Positions 9,557 to 19,281 of a DNA stretch of 64,000 nucleotides are shown here, piece by piece. Below the pieces are notes generated by a model. It had not been told where the DNA came from and searched no databases. It worked only from the letters and a program-made list of their open reading frames with translations. The stretch's first letter is position 1. The number at the start of each line of letters is the position of its first letter. Source of the stretch: an uncultured Niabella sp. (lineage in GTDB: Bacteria; Bacteroidota; Bacteroidia; Chitinophagales; Chitinophagaceae); assembly GCA_934486785.1 (NCBI GenBank), contig CAKSQK010000001.1, positions 372,001 to 436,000 on the forward strand. The letters are read 5' to 3'. Made by a program: the position numbers and the translations under genes.

Positions 9557-11053
9557 TTAATACCCCGGATTCTGATCTGTGGGTTTTAATGTTCTGTTAT
9601 TGGCAAACTCTCTGAACGGTATGGGAAGCAGCAGGTTTTTAGGACCGGTTATATTACCTTTAGCCGCGGCATTATAAGCATCGGTTCTTGAAACCAGTAA
9701 TCCCCATCTTTTTAAATCAAACCAGCGCCAGCCTTCAAACATCAGTTCTTTCATTCTTTCCACTACAATCGTATCTCTGAACTGCTGCTGCGAAAGGCCG
9801 CTGTAAGCATTAACGCCTGCTCTTGTGCGAATCTTATTTAATTGCGCCAGAGCTTCACTTGTTCTGTTCAGCTCGTTCAGCGCTTCGGCATACATCAATA
9901 TAGCATCTGCGTAGCGCAGGTAGCCAATATTTTTTGTAGCCACGTTAGCCTGCTGGTTAGGCTTTTGTTCAAACTTTTTCACGTGCGGTTTGCCCACATC
10001 TGCCCACCAGTTAAGATAGCCGGGCGCGCCAGTGTTGGGGTCGTAATACACTGAGCGCAAAGAGGCATTTTTCCTAACTGTATCATTTGCCGGAAAGATA
10101 TTGGCGGCATAATCTGTAACCAGCGCCACCTGTCCGCCACCGCCCGGCTGATTGCCTGCCAGGGCCCAGCTTCCCAGCATTTCAGTAAAGTTTTGCGTGT
10201 GACCTGATTCTGATCCATATTGTATTTCAAACAGAGATTCTGCGTTATTTTCATTTTCCTCCTTAAACAGATCGGCGTAATTAGGCAGCAACCTGGCCTC
10301 AGTGGTATTCATCAAAGGTTCTAAAACCGCCTGTGCGCCAGCATAATTTTTCATTGTTAAATACACTTTGCCCAGCAGCGCTGTTGCAGCTTCTTTATTG
10401 GTACGGCCCACGCCCATGGCAGATTTACTGCCCAGGTTCTGCATGGCAAATTTCAGGTCGTCTTCAATCAGTTTGTACACATCCGCCTCCGGTGTGCGGG
10501 GGTAGCCATCTTTGTCATATTCAGGCACCGGGTTTTCTGTGGGCATGGGCACTGCACCAAAAAACTGAACCAGATAGAAATAAAACACTGCCCTCAAAAA
10601 TTTTGCTTCACCCAGCAGCCTGTTCTTTACCTGATCGCTGATGTTGGCTGAAGGCAGATAACGTATGGCTGTATTGGCATTGGCTATTCCAAGATAGCAA
10701 CGCTCCCAATAAAAAAACACGGGTTCATTTTGCGAAGTAAGCTGCGCTGGCTCATAACTGTTAACGGCTGATAATTGCAGCCAGTAACCGCCCCAGCCTC
10801 TTACAAAAGTTGATGTAGTTCCTTCATCGGTGCCGATGTTTCCAAACAGCCCGTGTTCTGATCTTTTTAAAAGCTGCAACTGGCGGTAAATACCGGTAAT
10901 TCCTGCCTCTGAGCCTGCTTCATCCGAATATACCTGCTCAGGCGACAGATACGACTCGGGCACATATCCTAAATCTTTTTTACAGCCGGAAGCAATGAGC
11001 ACGAAGGCAAACAATGCCGTAAGCGCTTTAAATATGTTGTATTTATGTTTCAT
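9557..11053 (-). CDS. SusD/RagB family nutrient-binding lipoprotein
   Basis: Full-length SusD/RagB protein, 498 aa, partner of the SusC that ends 33 bp upstream. The leader ends with IASGCKKD, so Cys24 is the lipidated residue and the protein should sit on the outer leaflet of the outer membrane. Family features include LGYVPESYLSPEQVY after the Cys, the helical motif EAKFLRAVFYFYLVQFFGAVP (near 145-165), a second helix block AATALLGKVYLTMKNY (about 225-240) and the C-terminal signature LNEL followed by LNKIRTRAG and ELMFEGWRWFDLKRWG. The end, RTLKPTDQNPGY, is the classic SusD C-terminus. Ligand unknown. Confidence 0.96.
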   Translation of the reverse strand: MKHKYNIFKALTALFAFVLIASGCKKDLGYVPESYLSPEQVYSDEAGSEAGITGIYRQLQLLKRSEHGLFGNIGTDEGTTSTFVRGWGGYWLQLSAVNSYEPAQLTSQNEPVFFYWERCYLGIANANTAIRYLPSANISDQVKNRLLGEAKFLRAVFYFYLVQFFGAVPMPTENPVPEYDKDGYPRTPEADVYKLIEDDLKFAMQNLGSKSAMGVGRTNKEAATALLGKVYLTMKNYAGAQAVLEPLMNTTEARLLPNYADLFKEENENNAESLFEIQYGSESGHTQNFTEMLGSWALAGNQPGGGGQVALVTDYAANIFPANDTVRKNASLRSVYYDPNTGAPGYLNWWADVGKPHVKKFEQKPNQQANVATKNIGYLRYADAILMYAEALNELNRTSEALAQLNKIRTRAGVNAYSGLSQQQFRDTIVVERMKELMFEGWRWFDLKRWGLLVSRTDAYNAAAKGNITGPKNLLLPIPFREFANNRTLKPTDQNPGY

Positions 11054-11086
11054 TTGTATAATTTTTATTTTTCAATAAGTCTGATA

Positions 11087-14000
11087 TTACAAGCCGATAC
11101 GCAAACCCAGTATAGTGCTGCGGTAGCGTGGATAAATGTCGTAGCTGCTGGTACTGCTACCGCCAGACCACTGGCCGGTATTGATCTGGGTGATCTCCGG
11201 GTCAACACCTTTGTAGCTGGTAAAAATAAATGGATCGGTAAACTGCAGATAAACGTTGGCAGAATTGATCCTGAGCCTGTTCAGCAGGGCTGAAGGGAAG
11301 TCATAACCAACGGTGATATTTCTGATCTTGATATAATCTGCTTTTTGCACGGCAAAGCTCGAATAGCCGTTGGGCAGTGTTTTCAGCGCATCGCCAAAAG
11401 CGTTGGGCCGCGGTATATCCGTATTTGTATTTGTCGGCGTCCAGTAATTCAATGCTTTTTTCATTACCACACGCCTGCCATCTGCATACATGTAATCCTG
11501 ATAAGCTATATTAAAAATATCGTGCCCATACATATAGCTTGCAAATACAGTAAGGCTTATGCCTTTATACCTCCAATAGTTCCAAAGGCCGCCCCAGCCA
11601 TCGGGTGTGGTTCTGCCAATAATGGTCATATCATTGGCATTAATAAGGCCGTCGTTGTTCATGTCTTTCACTTTAACGCTGCCGGGCCTTGCATTTAATT
11701 TGCGAAGCATCACGCTGTCTTCAACCTGGTATAAGCCATCATACACGTAACCTATGATAAGGCTATTAGGTGCTTCGCCAACTTTAAGGTCAGGTCTCAG
11801 CGAGTCGATACCCGGCTGCAATGCTGTAACTTTTGATTTGAACTTTGAATAATTGAATTCTGTTTGCCACTGAAATTCGGGCGTTTTAATAATATCCACT
11901 TTCAGCCTGAAATCAAAACCCCTGGTATTCATTTCTGCCACATTGATGGTTTGGCGCGAGTAGCCGGCTGAAGGCGGAAGTTGCAAATCCATCAACAGGT
12001 TTTGAATGTTTTTATTATAATAATCGGCTGTAATGACGGCGCGGTTATTAAAAAGTCCCACGTCAACTCCTGCGTTGAACTGATGCTGTGCTTCCCAGCG
12101 CAGATCCTTGTTCATAAGAAATGACGGATTGATCTGAAAACCCGAAACATTAGACTGCCCGTTGAAAGGATAAGCCGTAGAACTCATGGCCGAATAAATT
12201 GCATAATAGTTCCTGTTGTAGTTACCAATTACGCCATAACCCACTCTTAGCTTGGCATCGCTCAGCACGTCTCTTGAAGCCAGCATAAAAGGTTCATCAA
12301 TCAACCGCCAGGCCGCGCTGATTGAAGGGAATACGCCATAGCGATTGTTTTCACCAAAATAAGAAGAACCGTCGCGCCTGATGCTCCCGTTTAAAATATA
12401 CCTTTCTTTGTACTTATAAATCACCCTTCCTATCTGAGACATAAGGCTCCAGTTAAAGAAGTTGCTGCCAATGTTCCTTACCGAAGCCAGGTTCATATCC
12501 TTAAAAGTGGTTTTATCTGAGGGGAAACCTGTTCCCGTCAGGTAATTGTACTCCTGCCTTCTTTTTTGAAAGATAATTCCACCAAGTGCAGAAACGGCAT
12601 GATCGCCTGCAAAGGTTTTATCGTAGGTAAGAATGTTTTCAAACGTGTAATCACGGTAATTGAAATTTTCTATGGATGCGTAACCTCTTTCGCGGTAACT
12701 GTTGTTGATGTTCACCGTTCTGGGCGCATAAAAAGATGTTTTGTTGGAATAAATATCTGTGCTTAAAGAGGTGCGGTATTGCAACTCTTTAAGAATTTTA
12801 TACTCAAGCGCCAGGCTTCCTAAAAAGCGGCCATCATCTTTAAACCGCGGGTATTGTATGAGAACATTGGGGTTGTTGATCACAAAGAGGCTTCCCTTGG
12901 TAGGATCTTCAACCACTGTTGAATTACCCTGTGCATCAACAAAAGGCATCAGCGGGCTAATGGTAAGCGCGTTGTAATAAACCTGCTTATCAAGAATATT
13001 ATTATCAATATGTGAAATATTTGTGCTCAGAATGGCTTTTAATTTAGGCGATATCTGCGTTTCACCATTCACATTCAGCGAGTAGCGCTTCATATCAGAG
13101 TTTTTGATGATGCCGCCCTGGTTAAAATAGTTACCGCTAATGTACAGCCTGTTGCGCTCGCTGCCGCTTGATACACTGATGGTATGGCTTTGAATAGGTG
13201 CATTTCTTAATATTTGCGCTATCCAGTCGTAGCTTTTTCCTTCCCTGATGCTTTGCAGCTCAAGCGAGTTAAACATCTGCGCATCAAAACGTTTATCGGC
13301 AGTGGTATCATTTAAAAAGTTGGGGTTGGGATTGTCATCAAAATAAGCCTGTCTTCTTATCTGCTCATACTCCTGCCCGTTTATAAACTCATACTCCTGC
13401 ACCGGCTTTTGCACACCATAGTAGCCGCTGTAATTAATGCTGGCCCTGCCTGCCTTAGCACGTTTGGTAGTGATAATGATAACGCCTTCGGCAGCGCGTG
13501 CGCCATAAATAGAAGCCGCAGATGCATCTTTTAAGACATCAATGCTTTCTATGTCTTCTGGGTTCACTTCTCTTATGTCGCCAGTGGTAATTACACCATC
13601 TATTACATACAGCGGGCCGTTTTCCACGTTTATTGAATTAATGCCGCGGATGCGCGCTCTTGTTCCGGCGCCCGGCTCGTTGCCGCCACTTACAATTTGC
13701 AGCCCCGGCACCCTGCCCTGCAGCGCCATATTGATATTGGTTACAGGCATCTCCCTGATTTGTTCAGCGCTCACACTGCTGATGGCGCTGGTAAGGTCTC
13801 TTCTGCGCTGTGTACCATAACCGATCACCACTACTTCATCCATGCCTTCTATATTACGCTCCAGCAACACATCTGCAGCACTTTGGTTGTCGGCAATCTC
13901 TATGGTTTTGGCTACATAGCCGGTATGGGATACCATGATGGAAGTCCGTCCATTCACAGCAATAGAAAAATTGCCATCGTCTCTGGTTAAGGTACTGGCA

Positions 14001-14149
14001 AAAGGGCTGGCAAGCACGCTGATGGTGGCCCCTGATAGTGGCTGTTGTGTGGCAGCATCAATTACTTTACCGCTTAATGTTCGTTGTTGCGCTGCACCAG
14101 TCAAAGCCATCGCTAACAAGGAAATTGTTAATAGCAGGATTCGGTTCAT
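11087..14149 (-). CDS. SusC/RagA family TonB-linked outer membrane protein
   Basis: TonB-dependent outer-membrane importer of 1020 aa, first gene of the leftward alpha-galactoside operon. Signal peptide 1-20 (ALTGAAQ), then a carboxypeptidase-regulatory-like domain (about 24-97, LSGKVIDAATQQPLSGATIS), a TonB-box-like segment MDEVVVIGYGTQRRRDLT (103-120), the plug with LYVIDGVI and the signature SIDVLKDASAASIYGARAAE, and a barrel ending RSTILGLRIGL. The ATG at 14149 gives a good leader and is kept. It stands divergent from the sugar symporter gene, sharing a 413-bp control region. A weak leftward promoter-like pair (TTG at 14245-14247 with AAATTTTG at 14214-14221) is present but not convincing. 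Confidence 0.96.
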   Translation of the reverse strand: MNRILLLTISLLAMALTGAAQQRTLSGKVIDAATQQPLSGATISVLASPFASTLTRDDGNFSIAVNGRTSIMVSHTGYVAKTIEIADNQSAADVLLERNIEGMDEVVVIGYGTQRRRDLTSAISSVSAEQIREMPVTNINMALQGRVPGLQIVSGGNEPGAGTRARIRGINSINVENGPLYVIDGVITTGDIREVNPEDIESIDVLKDASAASIYGARAAEGVIIITTKRAKAGRASINYSGYYGVQKPVQEYEFINGQEYEQIRRQAYFDDNPNPNFLNDTTADKRFDAQMFNSLELQSIREGKSYDWIAQILRNAPIQSHTISVSSGSERNRLYISGNYFNQGGIIKNSDMKRYSLNVNGETQISPKLKAILSTNISHIDNNILDKQVYYNALTISPLMPFVDAQGNSTVVEDPTKGSLFVINNPNVLIQYPRFKDDGRFLGSLALEYKILKELQYRTSLSTDIYSNKTSFYAPRTVNINNSYRERGYASIENFNYRDYTFENILTYDKTFAGDHAVSALGGIIFQKRRQEYNYLTGTGFPSDKTTFKDMNLASVRNIGSNFFNWSLMSQIGRVIYKYKERYILNGSIRRDGSSYFGENNRYGVFPSISAAWRLIDEPFMLASRDVLSDAKLRVGYGVIGNYNRNYYAIYSAMSSTAYPFNGQSNVSGFQINPSFLMNKDLRWEAQHQFNAGVDVGLFNNRAVITADYYNKNIQNLLMDLQLPPSAGYSRQTINVAEMNTRGFDFRLKVDIIKTPEFQWQTEFNYSKFKSKVTALQPGIDSLRPDLKVGEAPNSLIIGYVYDGLYQVEDSVMLRKLNARPGSVKVKDMNNDGLINANDMTIIGRTTPDGWGGLWNYWRYKGISLTVFASYMYGHDIFNIAYQDYMYADGRRVVMKKALNYWTPTNTNTDIPRPNAFGDALKTLPNGYSSFAVQKADYIKIRNITVGYDFPSALLNRLRINSANVYLQFTDPFIFTSYKGVDPEITQINTGQWSGGSSTSSYDIYPRYRSTILGLRIGL

Positions 14150-14562
14150 ATCGTTATGTTTATTTGATAAAAAAAATTACCCGGGTTATTGTATATTATT
14201 ATCTGGCAGAGATCAAAATTTGCCGCAAGCCCGTTATAAGCTATCAATTACAAAAATCGATTGAAAAAAAAGTTGAAACAATAGCCGATCTTATGAAAAA
14301 GATGTACAATCTTATGATTGCTGAATCGTAAAAAAATCTATACTTTTCATTATCTTATCCATTGTATAAAGAAATAATTTCGATCACCTTTGTTGGTATT
14401 GCAGCCGTTATGAAAAAAATATGCGATGCTGTTGTTGTGTGAATGGTTGCCTTGCAGCTCTTTTTAAAAGAAAATAATTTATGTAATAAAACGCAGCAAC
14501 TCATGGCATTAAGATAACCATTTCAGGCGCCGCGGTTATTTATAAAAACAAATCATTGGCTT
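14150..14562. promoter_or_regulatory. 413-bp divergent intergenic control region between SusC and the sugar symporter
   Basis: No gene is visible here. It is AT-rich and must hold promoters for both directions. It contains the 9-bp direct repeat and promoter-like element listed separately (14288-14348). From 14349 to 14562 I see only AT-rich sequence without a convincing hairpin or ORF, which would form a leader of about 200 nt for the symporter mRNA if the proposed promoter is right. Confidence 0.6.
14288..14348 (+). promoter_or_regulatory. Candidate AraC-type operator (21-bp direct repeat) abutting a promoter-like element
   Basis: ATCTTATGA occurs at 14288-14296 and again at 14309-14317, exactly 21 bp apart, that is two helical turns on the same DNA face. 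Directly after the second copy come TTG (14318-14320), a 20-bp spacer and TACTTTTC (14341-14348), one base off the Bacteroidota TAnnTTTG element. AraC-family dimers often bind direct repeats spaced about 21 bp next to the promoter -35 region, and an AraC-type gene lies at 19274-20176. The regulatory link is inference. Confidence 0.5.
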
Positions 14563-15900
14563 ATGACCCAAACCTATTCTTTCAATCCTGGTTACATCAC
14601 CGGCATCTCTTTTATTTCTGCGCTTGGCGGTTATTTGTTTGGATTTGATTTTGCAGTGATTGCCGGCGCCCTGCCTTTTTTAAAAGAACAGTTTGGCTTT
14701 AACGAGGTGCAGGAAGGCCTTGCCACGGCCACACTTGCATTTGGCTGTATATTAGGATGTGTAATTGCCGGTACAGTGTCTGACAGGTTTGGAAGAAAAA
14801 AAGGCCTGATGCTTGCCGCGGTTATATTTTTTGGCTCATCACTGGCAATGGCTTTTTCACACAACAGTGCATCATTTATCCTATACAGGTTTATGGCAGG
14901 AATTGGCGTAGGCATGGCCTCTGTTTTATCGCCCATGTATATTGCAGAAATAGCGCCCGCACACATGCGCGGCCGTATGGTTTCCATCAACCAGCTTACA
15001 GTGGTGATTGGTATTTTTATTACCAACCTGGTTAACTACTCACTGCGCAACGAAGGCGTGGATGCCTGGCGCTGGATGGTGGGGCTTGGCGCCGTACCAT
15101 CGCTATTGTTTATTATAGGTGTGCTTTGGCTGCCCGAAAGCCCGCGCTGGCTTGTAAAAGCCGGAAAGGACATCAACGCAGGTAAAATACTGGAAAAAAT
15201 AGGAGGAAGCCAATATGCAGGCGATACCATACCTTCCATTAAAGACACATTGAAAGGCAATGTTAAAGTAAGCTATGCTGCCGTTTTTGAAAAGTCGGTA
15301 TTGCCGGCAGTGCTTGTAGGTATTGGCCTCGCCATGTTCCAGCAGTTTTGCGGTATTAATGTCGTATTTAACTATACCGCCAAAATTTTTGAAAGTGTTG
15401 GTTTTAACCAGGATGACCAATTGAAACAAATGGTTTTTATTGGCCTGGTAAACCTTGTATGCACACTGGTTGCCATGTGGCAGGTAGATAAGCTGGGCCG
15501 TAAACCTTTGATGCTGTTTGGCGCAACAGGGCTCACCATTTTATACATCATCAGCGCCATGCTTTTACAGCAGGGATCGCCGGCTGCTTCATGGTCGCTG
15601 CTGGCAGCCATTGGTGTTTATGCCATGACGCTGGCTCCCATTACCTGGGTTTTAATATCAGAAATATTCCCTAACAAAATTCGTGGGGCAGCTACCAGCG
15701 TGGCTGTAATAGCGCTGTGGGTGGCTTACGCCATACTCACTTTCACGTTTCCTATTATGGCAAAAAACATGGGTACTTATACCCCGTTCTATATTTACGC
15801 GGGAGTATGCGCACTCGGTTTCTTTTTTGTGAAGGTTAAAGTAAAAGAAACCAAAGGAAAAAGTTTGGAAGAAATGGACAATGTATTTACAGGGCATTAA
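14563..15900 (+). CDS. MFS sugar porter (sugar:H+ symporter family)
   Basis: Inner-membrane major-facilitator transporter of the sugar porter family, 445 aa, with about 12 membrane spans. Visible family signatures: GGYLFGFDFAVIAGA in span 1 (23-37), the loop SDRFGRKKGL (73-82), RFMAGIGVGMASVLSPMYIAE (about 109-129), PESPRWLV after span 6, the CGINVVFNYTAKIF motif in span 7 and DKLGRKPL in the loop between spans 8 and 9. These match the XylE/GalP/AraE group of proton-coupled pentose and hexose transporters. Next to alpha-galactosidases it most likely takes up released galactose or a related monosaccharide, but the sequence alone does not fix the substrate. It is followed by the DUF5107-TPR gene 63 bp downstream, probably in one operon. 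Confidence 0.93.
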   Translation: MTQTYSFNPGYITGISFISALGGYLFGFDFAVIAGALPFLKEQFGFNEVQEGLATATLAFGCILGCVIAGTVSDRFGRKKGLMLAAVIFFGSSLAMAFSHNSASFILYRFMAGIGVGMASVLSPMYIAEIAPAHMRGRMVSINQLTVVIGIFITNLVNYSLRNEGVDAWRWMVGLGAVPSLLFIIGVLWLPESPRWLVKAGKDINAGKILEKIGGSQYAGDTIPSIKDTLKGNVKVSYAAVFEKSVLPAVLVGIGLAMFQQFCGINVVFNYTAKIFESVGFNQDDQLKQMVFIGLVNLVCTLVAMWQVDKLGRKPLMLFGATGLTILYIISAMLLQQGSPAASWSLLAAIGVYAMTLAPITWVLISEIFPNKIRGAATSVAVIALWVAYAILTFTFPIMAKNMGTYTPFYIYAGVCALGFFFVKVKVKETKGKSLEEMDNVFTGH

Positions 15901-15963
15901 TACGCGACTGTAAATAAAGCCTGTTTGATCAATCATATTCGTAAATAAAATTTATTGCAGACA

Positions 15964-18900
15964 ATGGAAGTGAAAGCATGGGAAGAAAAAATTATAATTC
16001 CTACTTACAAAACAGGAGCGCCCGAAAAAAACCCGATGTTCCTTGAAAAACGCGTGTACCAGGGCAGCAGTGGCGTTGTTTACCCTTATCCTGTAATTGA
16101 TAAAGTGTATGACGAAAAATCTGACAAAGAATACACAGCTCTTTTTTTGGAGAACGATTACCTGAAAGTGATGGTACTGCCCGAACTCGGCGGCCGCATT
16201 CAGATGGCGTATGATAAAACCAACGACTACCATTTTGTGTATTACAACCAGGTAATAAAACCCGCGCTTGTTGCGCTTGCAGGGCCATGGATCAGTGGCG
16301 GCATTGAGTTTAACTGGCCTCAGCACCACCGGCCATCTACATTTGAGCCGACTGATTACCTGATAGAAGAAAATGCAGATGGCAGCAAAACCGTTTGGGT
16401 AAACGAGTATGAAAAAATGTTTGGAACCAAGTGCGCGCTTGGGTTCACGCTTTATCCCGATAAAGCTTATATTGAACTGCACGCCAAACTGTACAACCGC
16501 ACACCTTTTCCGCAAACCTTTTTGTGGTGGGCAAATCCCGCCGTGTCGGTAGATGAGCATTACCAAAGTGTGTTTCCGCCCGATGTGCATGCCGTGTATG
16601 ATCATGGCAAACGCGATGTAAGTTCTTTTCCCATTGCAACGGGCACATATTATAAAGTTGACTACTCACCCGGCACTGATATTTCTGTTTACACCAACAT
16701 CCCGGTGCCCACTTCGTACATGGCCGTAAATAGCCAGTTTGATTTTGTAGGTGGCTATCATCATAAAAAACAAGCGGGCATTATGCACGTGGCCAATCAC
16801 CATGTAAGCCCCGGCAAAAAACAATGGACATGGGGCTGTGGCGAATTTGGACAAGCATGGGATAAACACCTGACTGATGAAGACGGCCCATACTTTGAAC
16901 TGATGTGCGGCGTGTACACAGACAACCAGCCCGACTTTGGCTGGATTATGCCCAATGAAGCCAGGGCATTTAAACAGTACTTCATGCCTTATAAAAATAT
17001 AGGCTATGTAAAAAACGCTTCGATAGATGCTATGGTAAACCTTGAGATCAACGGGCAGGTGGAAGTAAAGGTTTATACCACACAAAAAAGAACGGTAACC
17101 ATAAAACTAAGCGCGGGAAAGGAAGAATTGTTTTCAGAAACCGCGGAGTTATCACCGGTAAACACTTTTGAAAAAGCCATTCATGCTGATCCTGCCGTAA
17201 GCAAAACGGATTACCATGTAGCAGTGTTTGACGATAAGGGAGGTCTTCTAATTGAATATTCGCCCGTAACCCGCCAGGGTGAGGCCATTCCCGACCCGGC
17301 AAAGCCCATTGACGAGCCCGCCCTGATCAAAACAAATGAAGAGCTGTTTTTGGCAGGATTGCACCTGGAGCAGTACCGCCATGCCACTTACTCACCGCTT
17401 GATTATTACCAGGAAGCCTTGAAACGCGATGCTACCGACATTCGCAGCAATAACGCAATGGGCCTTTGGTATCTGCGCCGCGGCAGCTTTGACCTGGCAG
17501 AACCTTACTTAAGAAACGCGGTTGAAAAGCTGCTGAAACACAATCCCAACCCATATGATGGAGAGCCGTTGTATAACTTAGGCTTGTGCCTTAAGTATCA
17601 AAAAAAATACGATGAGGCTTTTACCTGGTTGTATAAAAGCACATGGAATGCCGCCTTGCAGGACAATGCTTTTCTGCACCTGGCTTACATCAGCGCCATA
17701 AAAGTGAACTGGGCCGGAGCATATGAACTTGCCGTAAAATCTGTTTTAAAAAATTTTCACAGCTTAAAGGCAAGGCATTTAAAAGCACTCGCCTTACGTG
17801 CGCTGGGAAGGATAGATGATGCCATCACATTTATCAAAGAAACATTAAAAATAGATGCGTTTGATTACGCCAGCCGTTTTGAACTAACAAAATGCTACCT
17901 GCAGCAAGGCATGCACGAGCAGGCAAACGAGCAAACCGCAGCCATACAAAAGCTCATTGGCAACAGGCCATACACATATATTGAAATGGCACAGCAGTAT
18001 ATTGATGCAGGCTGCTTTGATGAAGTCGTTGACTTTTTATCATTGATCAGTCCCCACACGGCAGACCCGATGGTGTTTTATTATCTGGGCTTTGCAGAGA
18101 GAATGAGAAACCGCACTGATGAGGCTAAAAAGCAGATCGGCAAAGCATTTCAACAATCACCCGATAAGGTATTTCCAAACAGGATAGAAGATATTGAAGT
18201 GCTGAACACGGCTATTGAGATCAACCCTGAAGATTATAAAGCGCATTATTACCTGGGTAATTTTTATTACGCCAAACGCCTGTATGACAAGGCACGCCAG
18301 GCATGGGAGCGTTCCGTAAAAATCAATGGCAATTTTGCCACCACGCTGCGCAACCTGGGGCTGGCGTATTACAATAAGTTTGATAAAAAGAAAGAGGCGC
18401 TGCAATTGTTTGAAAAAGCCTTTAAGGCAGACCCGTCAGACTCGAGGATTTTATTTGAACTGGATCAGTTGTATAAAAAACTAAATAAAAAACCGAAAGA
18501 GAGGCTTTTATTTTTACAGCAGTATGAATCACTTGTAAACGACCGCGATGATCTTTATACGGAATACATAACACTGCACAGCCTTACCGGCAATTTTGAA
18601 AAAGCCAGGCAATTATTGCAGGCAAGAAGTTTTCACCCCTGGGAAGGCGGCGAAGGCAAAACTTCGGGCCAGCATATCTTAATCACTACAGAGCTTGCAA
18701 AAGAAGCATTGCAGGCCGGCGCATTAAGCCAGGCTGAAACTTTGCTGGCGGAAGCGCAGCAATACCCTGAGAACATTGGTGAAGGCAAGCTACACGGTGC
18801 GCAGGAAAACGATATTTTTTACTGGCTGGGTTGTGTGTACGAAGCCAAAGGTTTGATGAACGAAGCAAGGGCCGCCTGGCAAAAAGCATCCACAGGTTTA

Positions 18901-19281
18901 AGCGAGCCTGCGCCGGCTGTGTTCTATAACGATCAGCAGCCCGACAAGATTTTTTACCAGGGCATGGCCTTGTTAAAGCTTGAAGATAAAGCGGCTGCAA
19001 AACAACGGTTCAACAACCTGATCAATTATGGTAAAAAGCACCGCAATGACACCGTGAAAATGGATTTCTTTGCAGTGTCGCTGCCAGACCTGATGATCTT
19101 TGATGATGACCTATCTCTTAAAAACCGTGCGCATTGCCTGTATTTAATAGGGCTTGGCTACCTGGGCCTGCAACAATACGCACGCGCTAAAAGTTATTTC
19201 AAAGATGTTTTAGAAATTGACCAAAGCCACGGTGGCGCCACGCAGCATTTAGCTATGGCTGAAGCGCGGATTGCTATTTAA
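15964..19281 (+). CDS. DUF5107 domain protein with C-terminal TPR repeats
   Basis: Large protein of 1105 aa without signal peptide or membrane span, so probably cytoplasmic. Residues 1 to about 360 match the DUF5107 type of galactose-mutarotase-like beta-sandwich, with LENDYLKVMVLPELGGRI and ISGGIEFNWPQHHRPS as conserved blocks and many aromatic and His residues. From about 440 to the end there are repeated TPR-like helical pairs, for example NNAMGLWYLRRGSFDLAEPY and LYNLGLCLKYQKKYDEAF. A TTG lies at 15955, but the ATG at 15964 is the better start. Co-transcribed with the sugar symporter. Its activity is unknown to me; the mutarotase-like fold and context suggest binding or converting a sugar or glycoside. 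Its end overlaps the convergent AraC gene by 8 bp. Confidence 0.88.
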   Translation: MEVKAWEEKIIIPTYKTGAPEKNPMFLEKRVYQGSSGVVYPYPVIDKVYDEKSDKEYTALFLENDYLKVMVLPELGGRIQMAYDKTNDYHFVYYNQVIKPALVALAGPWISGGIEFNWPQHHRPSTFEPTDYLIEENADGSKTVWVNEYEKMFGTKCALGFTLYPDKAYIELHAKLYNRTPFPQTFLWWANPAVSVDEHYQSVFPPDVHAVYDHGKRDVSSFPIATGTYYKVDYSPGTDISVYTNIPVPTSYMAVNSQFDFVGGYHHKKQAGIMHVANHHVSPGKKQWTWGCGEFGQAWDKHLTDEDGPYFELMCGVYTDNQPDFGWIMPNEARAFKQYFMPYKNIGYVKNASIDAMVNLEINGQVEVKVYTTQKRTVTIKLSAGKEELFSETAELSPVNTFEKAIHADPAVSKTDYHVAVFDDKGGLLIEYSPVTRQGEAIPDPAKPIDEPALIKTNEELFLAGLHLEQYRHATYSPLDYYQEALKRDATDIRSNNAMGLWYLRRGSFDLAEPYLRNAVEKLLKHNPNPYDGEPLYNLGLCLKYQKKYDEAFTWLYKSTWNAALQDNAFLHLAYISAIKVNWAGAYELAVKSVLKNFHSLKARHLKALALRALGRIDDAITFIKETLKIDAFDYASRFELTKCYLQQGMHEQANEQTAAIQKLIGNRPYTYIEMAQQYIDAGCFDEVVDFLSLISPHTADPMVFYYLGFAERMRNRTDEAKKQIGKAFQQSPDKVFPNRIEDIEVLNTAIEINPEDYKAHYYLGNFYYAKRLYDKARQAWERSVKINGNFATTLRNLGLAYYNKFDKKKEALQLFEKAFKADPSDSRILFELDQLYKKLNKKPKERLLFLQQYESLVNDRDDLYTEYITLHSLTGNFEKARQLLQARSFHPWEGGEGKTSGQHILITTELAKEALQAGALSQAETLLAEAQQYPENIGEGKLHGAQENDIFYWLGCVYEAKGLMNEARAAWQKASTGLSEPAPAVFYNDQQPDKIFYQGMALLKLEDKAAAKQRFNNLINYGKKHRNDTVKMDFFAVSLPDLMIFDDDLSLKNRAHCLYLIGLGYLGLQQYARAKSYFKDVLEIDQSHGGATQHLAMAEARIAI

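Noticed and set aside
15952..16605. 217-aa opposite-strand ORF inside the DUF5107 gene
   Set aside because: Cys/Phe/His-rich antisense artefact of the real gene.
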